NCBI GenBank assembly: GCA_027730465.1
Contig: JAQCGQ010000051.1
Location: 1-5,744, forward strand
Direction: 5' to 3'
DNA length: 5,744 nt
DNA from: Actinomycetota bacterium
GTDB taxonomy: Bacteria; Actinomycetota; Actinomycetes; Nanopelagicales; Nanopelagicaceae
A model generated the notes under the pieces. The model was not told the DNA's origin. It searched no databases and worked only from the letters and a program-made list of their open reading frames with translations. The stretch's first letter is position 1. Every line of letters begins with the position of its first letter. The translations under genes and the position numbers were made by a program. Of this stretch, positions 1-5,744 are shown in pieces.

Positions 1-947
1 GCTTTTGTGCCAAGCATTGACCCAGCTGCCGCTACACCTTCGTAATCAAGTGGGACATCTAGATGAGCATCAGTAAAGATTGGTGTAGATGACCCGCCCG
101 GTGTCCAAAACTTTATCTTATGTCCGTTTCTAACTCCGCCAGCAATATCAAGTAATTGGCGCAAAGTGATTCCAAGTGGTGCTTCAAATTGTCCAGGATT
201 ATTTACATGCCCAGATAATGAATAAAGCGTAAAACCTTTACTTTTTTCAGTCCCCATTGCAGTAAACCAATTGACTCCATGATTAATTATTGCTGGTACT
301 GAAGCTACAGACTCAACATTATTAACAACAGTTGGTTTTGCATATAAGCCAGCGATTGCTGGAAATGGTGGACGAAGTCTTGGTTGTCCTCTAAAGCCCT
401 CTAGTGAATCAAGTAGCGCAGTTTCTTCACCACAAATATAAGCACCAGCTCCAACGTGTAATACCAACTCTAAATCAAATCCTTTTCCTAAAATATTTTT
501 ACCAAGTAGCCCAGCAGTATAGGCATCCTCAATCGCTTGCTGAACTCTTCTAACTACATGCGCTACTTCCCCACGAATATAAATAAATGCATAATTTGCT
601 CTAATTGCATATGAACCAATAATTATTCCTTCAATTAGTACATGTGGATTAGCCATCATCAGTGGTGTGTCTTTGCAGGTACCAGGTTCTGATTCATCTG
701 CGTTAACTACAAAATAATGTTCCTTGTTATCACCTTGTGGGATAAAACCCCATTTATTACCAGTTGGAAAACCTGCGCCACCTCTGCCACGTAATCCCGA
801 ATCTTTAACTAATTGAATAACTTCATCCGCTTGCATAGCCAGCGCTTTAGCAACTGCGGTGTAACCACCATTGCGCTTATAACCTGTGATCGTAAATGAA
901 TCTGCTTCATCCCAATTAGCTGAAAGAACTGGAGTTAATTTACTCAT
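1..947 (-). CDS. nuoF: NADH-quinone oxidoreductase subunit F (NuoF), 3' end cut by window edge
   Basis: NuoF is the peripheral-arm subunit of complex I that binds NADH and FMN and starts electron transfer; it acts on the cytoplasmic side. I translated 315 residues from the ATG at 947. The FMN/NADH glycine motif [13 protein letters not shown] is at residues 54-66, the nucleotide-site motif [11 protein letters not shown] at 83-93, and [19 protein letters not shown] at 166-184; the following part matches the start of the SLBB region. The family is usually about 430-445 residues, so roughly the last 115-130 are outside the window, including the cysteines that bind the N3 [4Fe-4S] cluster. The ATG shares an ATGA overlap with the nuoE stop (944-947), and AAAGG lies 6 nt upstream inside nuoE, so translation is probably coupled. 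No frameshift or stop was seen. Identification is secure; completeness beyond position 1 cannot be judged. Confidence 0.97.
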   Translation of the reverse strand, partial: MSKLTPVLSANWDEADSFTITGYKRNGGYTAVAKALAMQADEVIQLVKDSGLRGRGGAGFPTGNKWGFIPQGDNKEHYFVVNADESEPGTCKDTPLMMANPHVLIEGIIIGSYAIRANYAFIYIRGEVAHVVRRVQQAIEDAYTAGLLGKNILGKGFDLELVLHVGAGAYICGEETALLDSLEGFRGQPRLRPPFPAIAGLYAKPTVVNNVESVASVPAIINHGVNWFTAMGTEKSKGFTLYSLSGHVNNPGQFEAPLGITLRQLLDIAGGVRNGHKIKFWTPGGSSTPIFTDAHLDVPLDYEGVAAAGSMLGTK

Positions 948-1570
948 GCTCCACCTTTTGCTTTCTTAAGCCCAAGTAATGTTGGCGCACCTGCTTGCAC
1001 ACCTTCACTAGAAAGCCCATCTGAAATACCAGCAAGAACGGATGAGTTTTGTTTCCAAGTTCTAAGTGTTTTTGGACCACGAGTTGGTGCTGGAGGATTA
1101 CCGCTTCTAGCCCCATCTACTAAGTTTTTAACTGATTCCACAGTTTGGTTGTCATAAAACTCCCAATTTACCATTACAACAGGTGCGTAATCACAGGCTG
1201 CATTGCATTCAATATGTTCTACAGAAACTTTTCCATCACTTGTTAGGCCATTATTTTCAATTCCGAGATGCTCTTTCACAGCATCAAAAATCATATCTCC
1301 ACCCATAACTGCACATAATGTGTTTGTGCAGATTCCAACATGGTATTCACCTACTGGTTTTGACTTATATTGAGTATAGAAAGTTGAAACTGCAGTTACT
1401 TCAGCAGTAGCTAAATCAAGTTTTTTACCAATTAATTCAATTCCCTCATTTGTTACATAACCTTCAATTGATTGTACGTAGTGAAGTAGAGGCATAATTG
1501 CACTTCGCTTACGTGGATACCTTGCAATGATTGAATCCATTATTGATATCTGATCATTTGTATATGCCAC
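944..1570 (-). CDS. nuoE: NADH-quinone oxidoreductase subunit E (NuoE, 24 kDa, [2Fe-2S])
   Basis: NuoE is the thioredoxin-fold partner of NuoF in the NADH-dehydrogenase module and holds the [2Fe-2S] cluster N1a. The protein has 208 residues. The N-terminal helical part contains [18 protein letters not shown] (16-33), and the four cluster ligands are Cys81 and Cys86 (CTNTLC) and Cys122 and Cys126 (ECNAAC). A tail from about residue 158 (PPAPTRGP, then VLAGISDG) goes beyond the minimal family length and resembles the actinobacterial form. The start is GTG: its G is the last base of the nuoD TAG stop, so the genes overlap by 1 bp (TAGTG). A GGGG run lies 10 nt upstream. The next in-frame ATG, codon 11, would trim part of the first helix and has no visible Shine-Dalgarno sequence, so GTG is preferred. 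The stop overlaps the nuoF start. Confidence 0.96.
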   Translation of the reverse strand: MAYTNDQISIMDSIIARYPRKRSAIMPLLHYVQSIEGYVTNEGIELIGKKLDLATAEVTAVSTFYTQYKSKPVGEYHVGICTNTLCAVMGGDMIFDAVKEHLGIENNGLTSDGKVSVEHIECNAACDYAPVVMVNWEFYDNQTVESVKNLVDGARSGNPPAPTRGPKTLRTWKQNSSVLAGISDGLSSEGVQAGAPTLLGLKKAKGGA

Positions 1571-2910
1571 TAACGATCAACCCCACCCATTACTGGATCA
1601 AGTGATGCCACCGCTGCAATTACATCAGAAATCTGTCCACCTTCACACATTGCTGCAGTTGCTTGAAGATTATTAAATGATGGATCTCTAAAGTGCACAC
1701 GGTATGGCCTGGTACCGCCATCTGATACTAAATGAACACCAAGTTCACCACGTGGAGATTCAATTGCTGTGTATACCTGTCCCACTGGAACTCTAAAACC
1801 TTCTGTTACTAATTTGAAATGATGAATCAATGCTTCCATAGATTCACCCATAATCTCCCTGATGTGATTTAGTGAGTTACCCATTCCGTCTGCACCAACA
1901 GATAATTGAGATGGCCAGGCAATTTTCTTATCGGCAACCATTACTGGCTCACCTTCTAGTTTTTCTAATTTAGTTACACACTGCTCAATTATTCTTAGTG
2001 ATTGTTCAAGCTCTTGCATCCTTATCAAAAATCTTCCATAAACATCACAGCTATCTGTGGTTGGGATATCAAATTGATAATTCTCATATCCACAATAAGG
2101 TTGGGCTTTTCTTAAGTCCCAAGCTAAACCAGTTGAACGAAGAACTGGGCCAGTAATACCAAGTGTTGTGCAACCTGCTAAATCTAAGTAACCAATACCT
2201 TGTGTGCGCTTAATCCAAATTGAATTACCAACTAATAGTTTTTCATTATCTTTAAAGTTATGACGTAATTCTTTAATTGTCTGTCGGATTTTACTAAGCG
2301 CGCCTTGCGGTAAATCCTGTGCTATCCCGCCAGGCCTGACGTATGCCATATTCATTCGCAGTCCAGAAACCATCTCGAATACATCTAATACTTTTTCACG
2401 TTCTCTAAATGCAAAAATCATTGGCGATAGTGCACCTAACTCCAGTGCGCCAGTTCCAAGAGCCACCATGTGAGATGAAATTCGATTGAACTCCATCATC
2501 ATTACTCTAATTACAGTAGCCCTCTCTGTAACATCATTTGTAATTCCTAAAAGCTTTTCAACACCTAAGCAATAAGCAGTCTCATTAAATATTGGAGACA
2601 AGTAATCCATTCTGGTTACAAAAGTTACGCCTTGTGTCCAATTTCGGTATTCAGTGTTTTTCTCAATACCCGTATGTAAATATCCGATTCCGCATCTTGT
2701 CTCAGTAATTGTTTCGCCATCAAGTTCTAGTACTAATCGCAGCACACCATGTGTTGATGGATGTTGTGGGCCCATATTTAACACAACACGCTCTTCCTTA
2801 GTTGCACCAATTTCAGTAACTAATGAATCCCAATCACCACCAGTTACGGAATAAACTCGGCCTTCAGTAGTTTCCTGTGAGGATGCGTATGGATCGGTGA
2901 AAGTTGTCAT
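1570..2910 (-). CDS. nuoD: NADH-quinone oxidoreductase subunit D (NuoD, 49 kDa)
   Basis: NuoD is the [NiFe]-hydrogenase-like subunit that, with NuoB, forms the quinone-reduction site at the base of the peripheral arm. The protein has 446 residues, slightly longer than minimal homologues because of about 40 N-terminal residues before the conserved core. The core begins GPQHPSTHG (47-55). By alignment from memory with Thermus Nqo4, His54 and Tyr103 (in TRMDYLSP) match the two quinone-headgroup residues His38 and Tyr87; their spacing of 49 residues is identical. Other family blocks are [13 protein letters not shown] (76-88), [13 protein letters not shown] (140-152), [11 protein letters not shown] (185-195), [16 protein letters not shown] (384-399) and the terminal DPVMGGVDR. 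The gene is not fused to nuoC, unlike the nuoCD of E. coli. The ATG overlaps the nuoC stop (ATGA, 2907-2910), with GGAG 6 nt upstream at 2917-2920. Confidence 0.98.
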   Translation of the reverse strand: MTTFTDPYASSQETTEGRVYSVTGGDWDSLVTEIGATKEERVVLNMGPQHPSTHGVLRLVLELDGETITETRCGIGYLHTGIEKNTEYRNWTQGVTFVTRMDYLSPIFNETAYCLGVEKLLGITNDVTERATVIRVMMMEFNRISSHMVALGTGALELGALSPMIFAFREREKVLDVFEMVSGLRMNMAYVRPGGIAQDLPQGALSKIRQTIKELRHNFKDNEKLLVGNSIWIKRTQGIGYLDLAGCTTLGITGPVLRSTGLAWDLRKAQPYCGYENYQFDIPTTDSCDVYGRFLIRMQELEQSLRIIEQCVTKLEKLEGEPVMVADKKIAWPSQLSVGADGMGNSLNHIREIMGESMEALIHHFKLVTEGFRVPVGQVYTAIESPRGELGVHLVSDGGTRPYRVHFRDPSFNNLQATAAMCEGGQISDVIAAVASLDPVMGGVDR

Positions 2911-3536
2911 TGATAACTCCGACGTTGAGACGGCGCAGGCACAGTTGCACCTTTATATTCAATATCAATTCCGCCGAGTGGATAATCTTTTCGTTGTGGA
3001 AATCCTGGCCAATCATCTGGCATTAAAATTCTTGTCAGCCCTGGATGATTATCAAAAATGATTCCAAACATGTCGTATGTCTCACGCTCATGCCAATTCG
3101 CCCCAGCCCAAACTTCTACTACAGATGGCATGTGTGAATCTTTTTCGGATACACAAACTTCTAATCTAATTCGTTGATTTCTAGTAATTGAAAGTAATGA
3201 ATAAACTGAGTGAAGTTCACGCCCAACTTCACTTGGGTAATGAGCCCCACTTATACCAATACACATTTCAAACTTGAGTTGATCACGTAAAATTTTAGCA
3301 ACATCAAATAGTCGATCACGTTTAATGAATAATGTTAGCTCGCCCCGATCGACTACAACTTTTTCAATTGCATCACTGAACAATGGATATGCCCGCTCTA
3401 GATCATCAGCTACTTGATCGAAATAACTACCAAAAGGGCGTTGCGTTACACCAATATTGGTAGAGGTATTTACTAATCCACCAAAACCGGAGGTATCTCC
3501 ACTTCCCTTTGCACCAAACATTCCGTTTTCACTCAT
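2907..3536 (-). CDS. nuoC: NADH-quinone oxidoreductase subunit C (NuoC, 30 kDa)
   Basis: NuoC is a cofactor-free peripheral-arm subunit that packs against NuoD and NuoB. The protein has 209 residues. The 30-kDa subunit signature is clear: [19 protein letters not shown] (149-167), followed by [21 protein letters not shown] (169-189, key residues D174, W176, P180, K183, D184, P186). Residues 5-22 form a Gly-rich, probably flexible N-terminus ([18 protein letters not shown]), as in other actinobacterial NuoC proteins; the folded domain starts near residue 35. The start ATG overlaps the nuoB TGA by 4 bp (3533-3536), with AAAGG about 9 nt upstream, and the stop overlaps the nuoD start in the same way. 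No irregularity was seen. Confidence 0.97.
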   Translation of the reverse strand: MSENGMFGAKGSGDTSGFGGLVNTSTNIGVTQRPFGSYFDQVADDLERAYPLFSDAIEKVVVDRGELTLFIKRDRLFDVAKILRDQLKFEMCIGISGAHYPSEVGRELHSVYSLLSITRNQRIRLEVCVSEKDSHMPSVVEVWAGANWHERETYDMFGIIFDNHPGLTRILMPDDWPGFPQRKDYPLGGIDIEYKGATVPAPSQRRSYQ

Positions 3537-4087
3537 GCTAATAAACCTTTTAATTGATGGGTTGGTTTGGCCGCTAAAGCAGCAGCTTCTACTTCCTTAA
3601 TAATCTTTTCCCGATTTGGGCCTAATTTTTCATTACCAATTTGCTCATGCAATTTTAAAATTGCATCCATAAGCATTTCAGGTCTTGGTGGACAGCCTGG
3701 TAGATAAATATCAACTGGAATTATATGATCAACACCTTGCACGATTGCATAATTATTAAACATTCCACCAGATGATGCACAAGCACCCATTGCAATTGTC
3801 CATTTAGGTGCTGCCATTTGATCATAAATCTGACGAACAACCGGCGCCATTTTGTTGCTAACTCTTCCAGCGACAATCATTAAATCTGCCTGGCGCGGTG
3901 ATGCCCTAAACACTTCCATTCCAAACCTTGCTAAGTCATATCGACCAGCACCTGCTGCCATCATTTCAATTGCGCAGCAAGCTAAACCAAAAGTAGCTGG
4001 CCATAATGAGTTCTTTCGCATATATCCGGCAAGTTTTTCAACTGTAGTAAGTAGAAATCCACTCGGTAATTTTTCTTCTAGACCCAC
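3533..4087 (-). CDS. nuoB: NADH-quinone oxidoreductase subunit B (NuoB, cluster N2)
   Basis: NuoB holds the terminal [4Fe-4S] cluster N2, which passes electrons to menaquinone at the interface with NuoD. From the GTG at 4087 it has 184 residues. The cluster ligands are the tandem Cys37-Cys38 (ACCAIEM), Cys103 (GACASSGG) and Cys132 (PGCPPRPE). The block [20 protein letters not shown] and the C-terminal end [11 protein letters not shown] fit actinobacterial NuoB. The start is uncertain. GTG at 4087 yields the family N-terminus [10 protein letters not shown], lies 2 bp after the nuoA stop, and has GGGA 6 nt upstream. An ATG at 4099 adds four residues (MGLI), overlaps nuoA by 10 bp and has a GGCGG upstream. 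A TTG at 4120 also opens the frame but has no ribosome-binding signal. I chose GTG for its fit to the family. Confidence 0.95.
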   Translation of the reverse strand: MGLEEKLPSGFLLTTVEKLAGYMRKNSLWPATFGLACCAIEMMAAGAGRYDLARFGMEVFRASPRQADLMIVAGRVSNKMAPVVRQIYDQMAAPKWTIAMGACASSGGMFNNYAIVQGVDHIIPVDIYLPGCPPRPEMLMDAILKLHEQIGNEKLGPNREKIIKEVEAAALAAKPTHQLKGLLA

Positions 4088-4089
4088 GA

Positions 4090-4461
4090 TTAATCCCATT
4101 CCAATCCGCCGCGGCGCCAAACATATGCATAGGCAACAAAAACAGTTCCGATAAATAATGCCATCTCAACTAGTCCAAATAATCCAAGTTGATCAAAAGC
4201 AACTGCCCATGGGTATAAAAATACAATTTCAATATCAAAGATAATAAATAACATTGCGGTTAAAAAATATTTAACAGGGAATCTACCGCCGCCAGCGGCT
4301 TGAGGTGATGGTTCGATTCCACATTCATAAGCATCTGATTTAGCTCGGTTATATCTTTTCGGTCCTGTTAATGCGGCTGCAACAACAGAAAAGAGTGCGA
4401 AACCAAGACCGATCGCACCAATCGCCAGGATCGGTACATATGGATTTATTGATGGATTCAT
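4090..4461 (-). CDS. nuoA: NADH-quinone oxidoreductase subunit A (NuoA), membrane protein
   Basis: NuoA is a small membrane subunit of complex I that sits beside the quinone-entry region and links the peripheral arm to the proton-pumping arm. The protein has 123 residues, normal for the family, with three predicted membrane helices at about 8-31, 64-84 and 94-115. The loop after helix 1 has the conserved [11 protein letters not shown] (41-51, with Cys47). Helix 2 carries the buried acidic pair in [12 protein letters not shown] (Asp76, Glu78). The GPKRYNRAK segment (33-41) and [16 protein letters not shown] (57-72) are also typical. The start ATG is 11 bp after the menG stop, and no convincing Shine-Dalgarno sequence is visible in that gap, so initiation may depend on ribosomes ending on menG. 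Helix limits are by eye. Confidence 0.96.
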   Translation of the reverse strand: MNPSINPYVPILAIGAIGLGFALFSVVAAALTGPKRYNRAKSDAYECGIEPSPQAAGGGRFPVKYFLTAMLFIIFDIEIVFLYPWAVAFDQLGLFGLVEMALFIGTVFVAYAYVWRRGGLEWD

Positions 4462-4472
4462 ACGGTCAAATC

Positions 4473-5195
4473 TTATGGTTTAGTAGAGGCATCTTTTGCC
4501 ACTTCGCCTTTATAGCCAATGTGAACTGCGACAATACCGAAGGTTAAATCCTGCCATGCCACCGATTTAAACCCAATATTCCGCAATTTCAAGGCTAGAG
4601 CTGCCTGATCTGGCCAAGCCCGGATTGATTCTGCTAAGTAGACATATGCGTCAGGACTTTTACTTAATCTTTTGGCAATTATAGGTAATGTCTTCATTAA
4701 ATAATTTAAATATATCTTTCTAAAAATTGAGTTAGTTGGGTGAGAAAATTCGGCTACTACAATCTTGCCGTTCGCTTTTGTCACACGCAACGCTTCTTTA
4801 AGCGCAGTTGAAGTATTTGAAGTATTACGTAAACCAAAAGAAATTGTCGTTACATCAAAAGTATTTTCTTCAAATGGAAGATTTAATGCATCACCTTGTA
4901 CAAATTTAATATCCTTATTATTTTTACGCCCTTGCGTGAGCATTCCTTCTGAAAAATCAAGTGCTATAACATCAGCACCTTTATCAACTAATGGGCGAGA
5001 AGATGAACCAGTCCCAGCAGCAATATCTAGAATCTTCATTCCTGGTTTTGGTGCAATGATTGAGGTCACAACTCTTCGCCAAGCCTTTGTTCTGCCGATG
5101 CTGAGCAAGTCATTTAGAAAGTCATATCTATTAGCCACGGAATCAAACATCCTTGAGACATCATCTGGTTCTTTGTTTAAATTTGCGCGGACCAC
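4473..5195 (-). CDS. menG: Demethylmenaquinone methyltransferase (MenG/UbiE family)
   Basis: This is a SAM-dependent C-methyltransferase that turns demethylmenaquinone into menaquinone, the last step of the pathway; it probably acts at the cytoplasmic membrane face. The protein has 240 residues, a normal length. The Rossmann-type motif I is KILDIAAGTGSSS (54-66), motif II VIALDFSEGML (76-86), an acidic GDALNLPF (101-108), and the post-motif ISFGLRN (118-124). The UbiE-family region YDFLNDLLSIGRTKAW (24-39) is present, with Thr36 where many proteobacterial UbiE proteins have His. The second family block is RVTKANGKIVVAEFSHP (137-153). The neighbouring menF-like gene argues for menaquinone, not ubiquinone, as the substrate class. 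The GTG start gives MVRANLNKEP, matching the usual MTRA.L.K N-terminus; no Shine-Dalgarno sequence precedes it, which fits leaderless initiation. It is the first gene of the nuo operon block. Confidence 0.93.
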   Translation of the reverse strand: MVRANLNKEPDDVSRMFDSVANRYDFLNDLLSIGRTKAWRRVVTSIIAPKPGMKILDIAAGTGSSSRPLVDKGADVIALDFSEGMLTQGRKNNKDIKFVQGDALNLPFEENTFDVTTISFGLRNTSNTSTALKEALRVTKANGKIVVAEFSHPTNSIFRKIYLNYLMKTLPIIAKRLSKSPDAYVYLAESIRAWPDQAALALKLRNIGFKSVAWQDLTFGIVAVHIGYKGEVAKDASTKP

Positions 5196-5216
5196 AGGAG
5201 TATTCTCTAAGGAGTA
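5196..5216. repeat. 7-bp direct repeat AGGAGTA, two copies 14 bp apart
   Basis: AGGAGTA occurs at 5196-5202 and 5210-5216 (TACTCCT on the minus strand). The two copies bracket the candidate -10 box of menG, so a protein bound here would block that promoter. On the plus strand each copy resembles a Shine-Dalgarno sequence, but no start codon follows at a useful distance. The repeat is directly visible; its role as an operator is only a guess. Confidence 0.4.
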
Positions 5217-5230
5217 GGCTTTACAGACAA
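5202..5230 (-). promoter_or_regulatory. Candidate promoter of the menG-nuo operon, probably leaderless
   Basis: Read on the minus strand, a -35-like TTGTCT (5225-5230) is separated by 17 nt from a -10-like GAGAAT (5202-5207); each matches the sigma-70 consensus at 4 of 6 bases. The -10 box ends 6 nt before the GTG of menG, so transcription would begin at or next to the start codon. The absence of a Shine-Dalgarno sequence before that GTG agrees with a leaderless message, which is common in Actinobacteria. Matches are imperfect and by eye. Confidence 0.45.
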
Positions 5231-5259
5231 ATCCAATAAATAGACAGGCGCAAATTTAC

Positions 5260-5744
5260 ATGTCGGTTTTAATTACTACTGAGATTCTGGGTGAGCATCC
5301 AGCGCTAACCTCAGTAAATACTAATTTAGATTTAGTAAATGCTTGGGTGCGAAGTGGCGATGGTTTAATAGGTTTTGGCGAGTATAAGAAATTTGAAATT
5401 AGGGGAGAAAATAGATTTAAAGAAGCAAAAGCTTGGTGGGAAGAGAGAGTTTCAGAGTTTAAAATTCAAAATAATGTTCATGGTAGTGGGACAGGTCCAA
5501 TTCTATTTGCTTCGTTTTCATTTGATTCAGACCAAAGATCAGTATTAGTAATTCCAGAGATTGTGGTCGGTCAAAAAAACGGTAAGTCTTGGATAACTTG
5601 GATTGGTGAGACTAAACAACCTAGTTTGGGAAAAATAAACTCTGCACCTGTTAGTGGAGAAATTACTTGGCAGGAAGGCTCAATTTCAGAGCAAGCATGG
5701 CAATCTCAAGTTAGTAGCGCAATTAAAGCAATTAAAGAAAATAA
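5260..5744 (+). CDS. menF: Isochorismate synthase (MenF-like), N-terminal part, cut by window edge
   Basis: This should convert chorismate to isochorismate, the first committed menaquinone step. Translation from the ATG at 5260 gives 161 residues, open to the window end; the family is usually about 400 or more. Visible family features are AWVRSGDGLIGFGEYKKFE (28-46), the segment RFKEAKAWWEE (52-62), GTGPILFASFSFD (77-89) with SVLVIPEIVVGQKNGKSWIT (94-113), and the helix beginning WQSQVSSAIKAIKE (147-160) that opens the chorismate-binding core. The catalytic Lys/Glu and magnesium ligands lie outside the window, so the call rests on the N-terminal half alone. The related salicylate synthase and siderophore-type EntC cannot be excluded by sequence here, but the divergent menG favours MenF. 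No other in-frame ATG, GTG or TTG lies just upstream, and only a weak AGG is seen 11-13 nt before the ATG. Confidence 0.85.
   Translation, partial: MSVLITTEILGEHPALTSVNTNLDLVNAWVRSGDGLIGFGEYKKFEIRGENRFKEAKAWWEERVSEFKIQNNVHGSGTGPILFASFSFDSDQRSVLVIPEIVVGQKNGKSWITWIGETKQPSLGKINSAPVSGEITWQEGSISEQAWQSQVSSAIKAIKEN

Larger units (their letters stand above)
5178..5258. repeat. 11-bp perfect inverted repeat spanning the menG/menF divergent region
   Basis: TAAATTTGCGC at 5178-5188 is the exact reverse complement of GCGCAAATTTA at 5248-5258, with 59 bp between. Each gene therefore carries GCGCAAATTTA in its own reading direction: inside codons 3-6 of menG, and ending 1 bp before the ATG of menF. The arms are too far apart for a terminator-like hairpin. 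They could be paired sites for a regulator of both genes or a chance match in AT-rich DNA. Confidence 0.5.

Noticed and set aside
2638..2640. Apparent Trp (residue 91) in NuoD in place of the quinone-binding tyrosine
   Set aside because: I first aligned the wrong tyrosine. Counting from the conserved HPSTHG motif, the quinone tyrosine is 49 residues after His54, which is Tyr103 in RMDYL, and it is present.
2654..2854. Plus-strand open frame of 66 codons opposite nuoD
   Set aside because: It is short, antisense to the most conserved N-terminal part of NuoD, and lacks any family signal.
3852..4154. Plus-strand open frame opposite nuoB and nuoA
   Set aside because: It is antisense to conserved NuoB cluster-ligand sequence and crosses the nuoA/nuoB junction; nothing suggests a real protein.
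4765..5217. Plus-strand open frame of 150 codons opposite menG
   Set aside because: It lies wholly antisense to a well-supported methyltransferase, has no recognisable domain, and the minus-strand frame explains the sequence; the open frame is a by-product of menG codon use.
5220..5250. Plus-strand promoter for menF with TTTACA (5220-5225) as the -35 box
   Set aside because: The -35-like match is good, but no acceptable -10 hexamer lies 16-18 nt downstream, so I do not report a menF promoter.
1..5744. A previously undescribed system hidden among the respiratory genes
   Set aside because: All coding sequence belongs to well-known complex I and menaquinone families with expected lengths, motifs and order; no unknown gene, insertion, repeat array or RNA-like structure was found.

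Overview
The window looks like ordinary chromosomal DNA from an AT-rich actinobacterium (roughly 40% G+C by eye). The protein sequences have actinobacterial features: NuoB beginning GLEEKLPSG, NuoC with a Gly-rich N-terminus, NuoE with an extra C-terminal tail, separate nuoC and nuoD genes, and menaquinone genes next to nuo. Low G+C combined with actinobacterial proteins and very tight gene packing suggests a streamlined aquatic lineage, such as the freshwater acI group (Nanopelagicales: Planktophila/Nanopelagicus-like). That placement is inference from memory of these families, not a database match.

Layout. Positions 1-5195 are one minus-strand gene block read from right to left: menG (demethylmenaquinone methyltransferase), then nuoA, nuoB, nuoC, nuoD, nuoE and nuoF, the first six subunit genes of respiratory complex I (NADH:quinone oxidoreductase). 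nuoF runs off the left edge and lacks its C-terminal part. Every nuo junction overlaps by 1-4 bp or is separated by 2 bp, and menG is 11 bp from nuoA, so the block is very probably one operon with coupled translation. Positions 5260-5744 hold the start of a divergent plus-strand gene, the N-terminal part of an isochorismate synthase (menF), which runs off the right edge. The 64-bp gap between menG and menF is the only non-coding stretch of any size. It carries a plausible minus-strand promoter placed to give a leaderless menG transcript, a 7-bp direct repeat flanking its -10 box, and, with one arm at each side, an 11-bp perfect inverted repeat.

How the genes work together. MenF makes isochorismate from chorismate, the first committed step of menaquinone synthesis. 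MenG adds the last methyl group to demethylmenaquinone. Complex I oxidises NADH at NuoF/NuoE, passes electrons through Fe-S clusters to NuoB, and reduces menaquinone at the NuoB/NuoD interface, next to the membrane subunits, of which NuoA is the only one in the window. The first and last steps of quinone supply therefore flank the main quinone consumer. All cofactor-ligand and quinone-site residues I could check are present. I found no RNA genes, mobile elements, CRISPR arrays, terminators or broken genes, and nothing that amounts to a new biological system. The most interesting part is the compact divergent control region.
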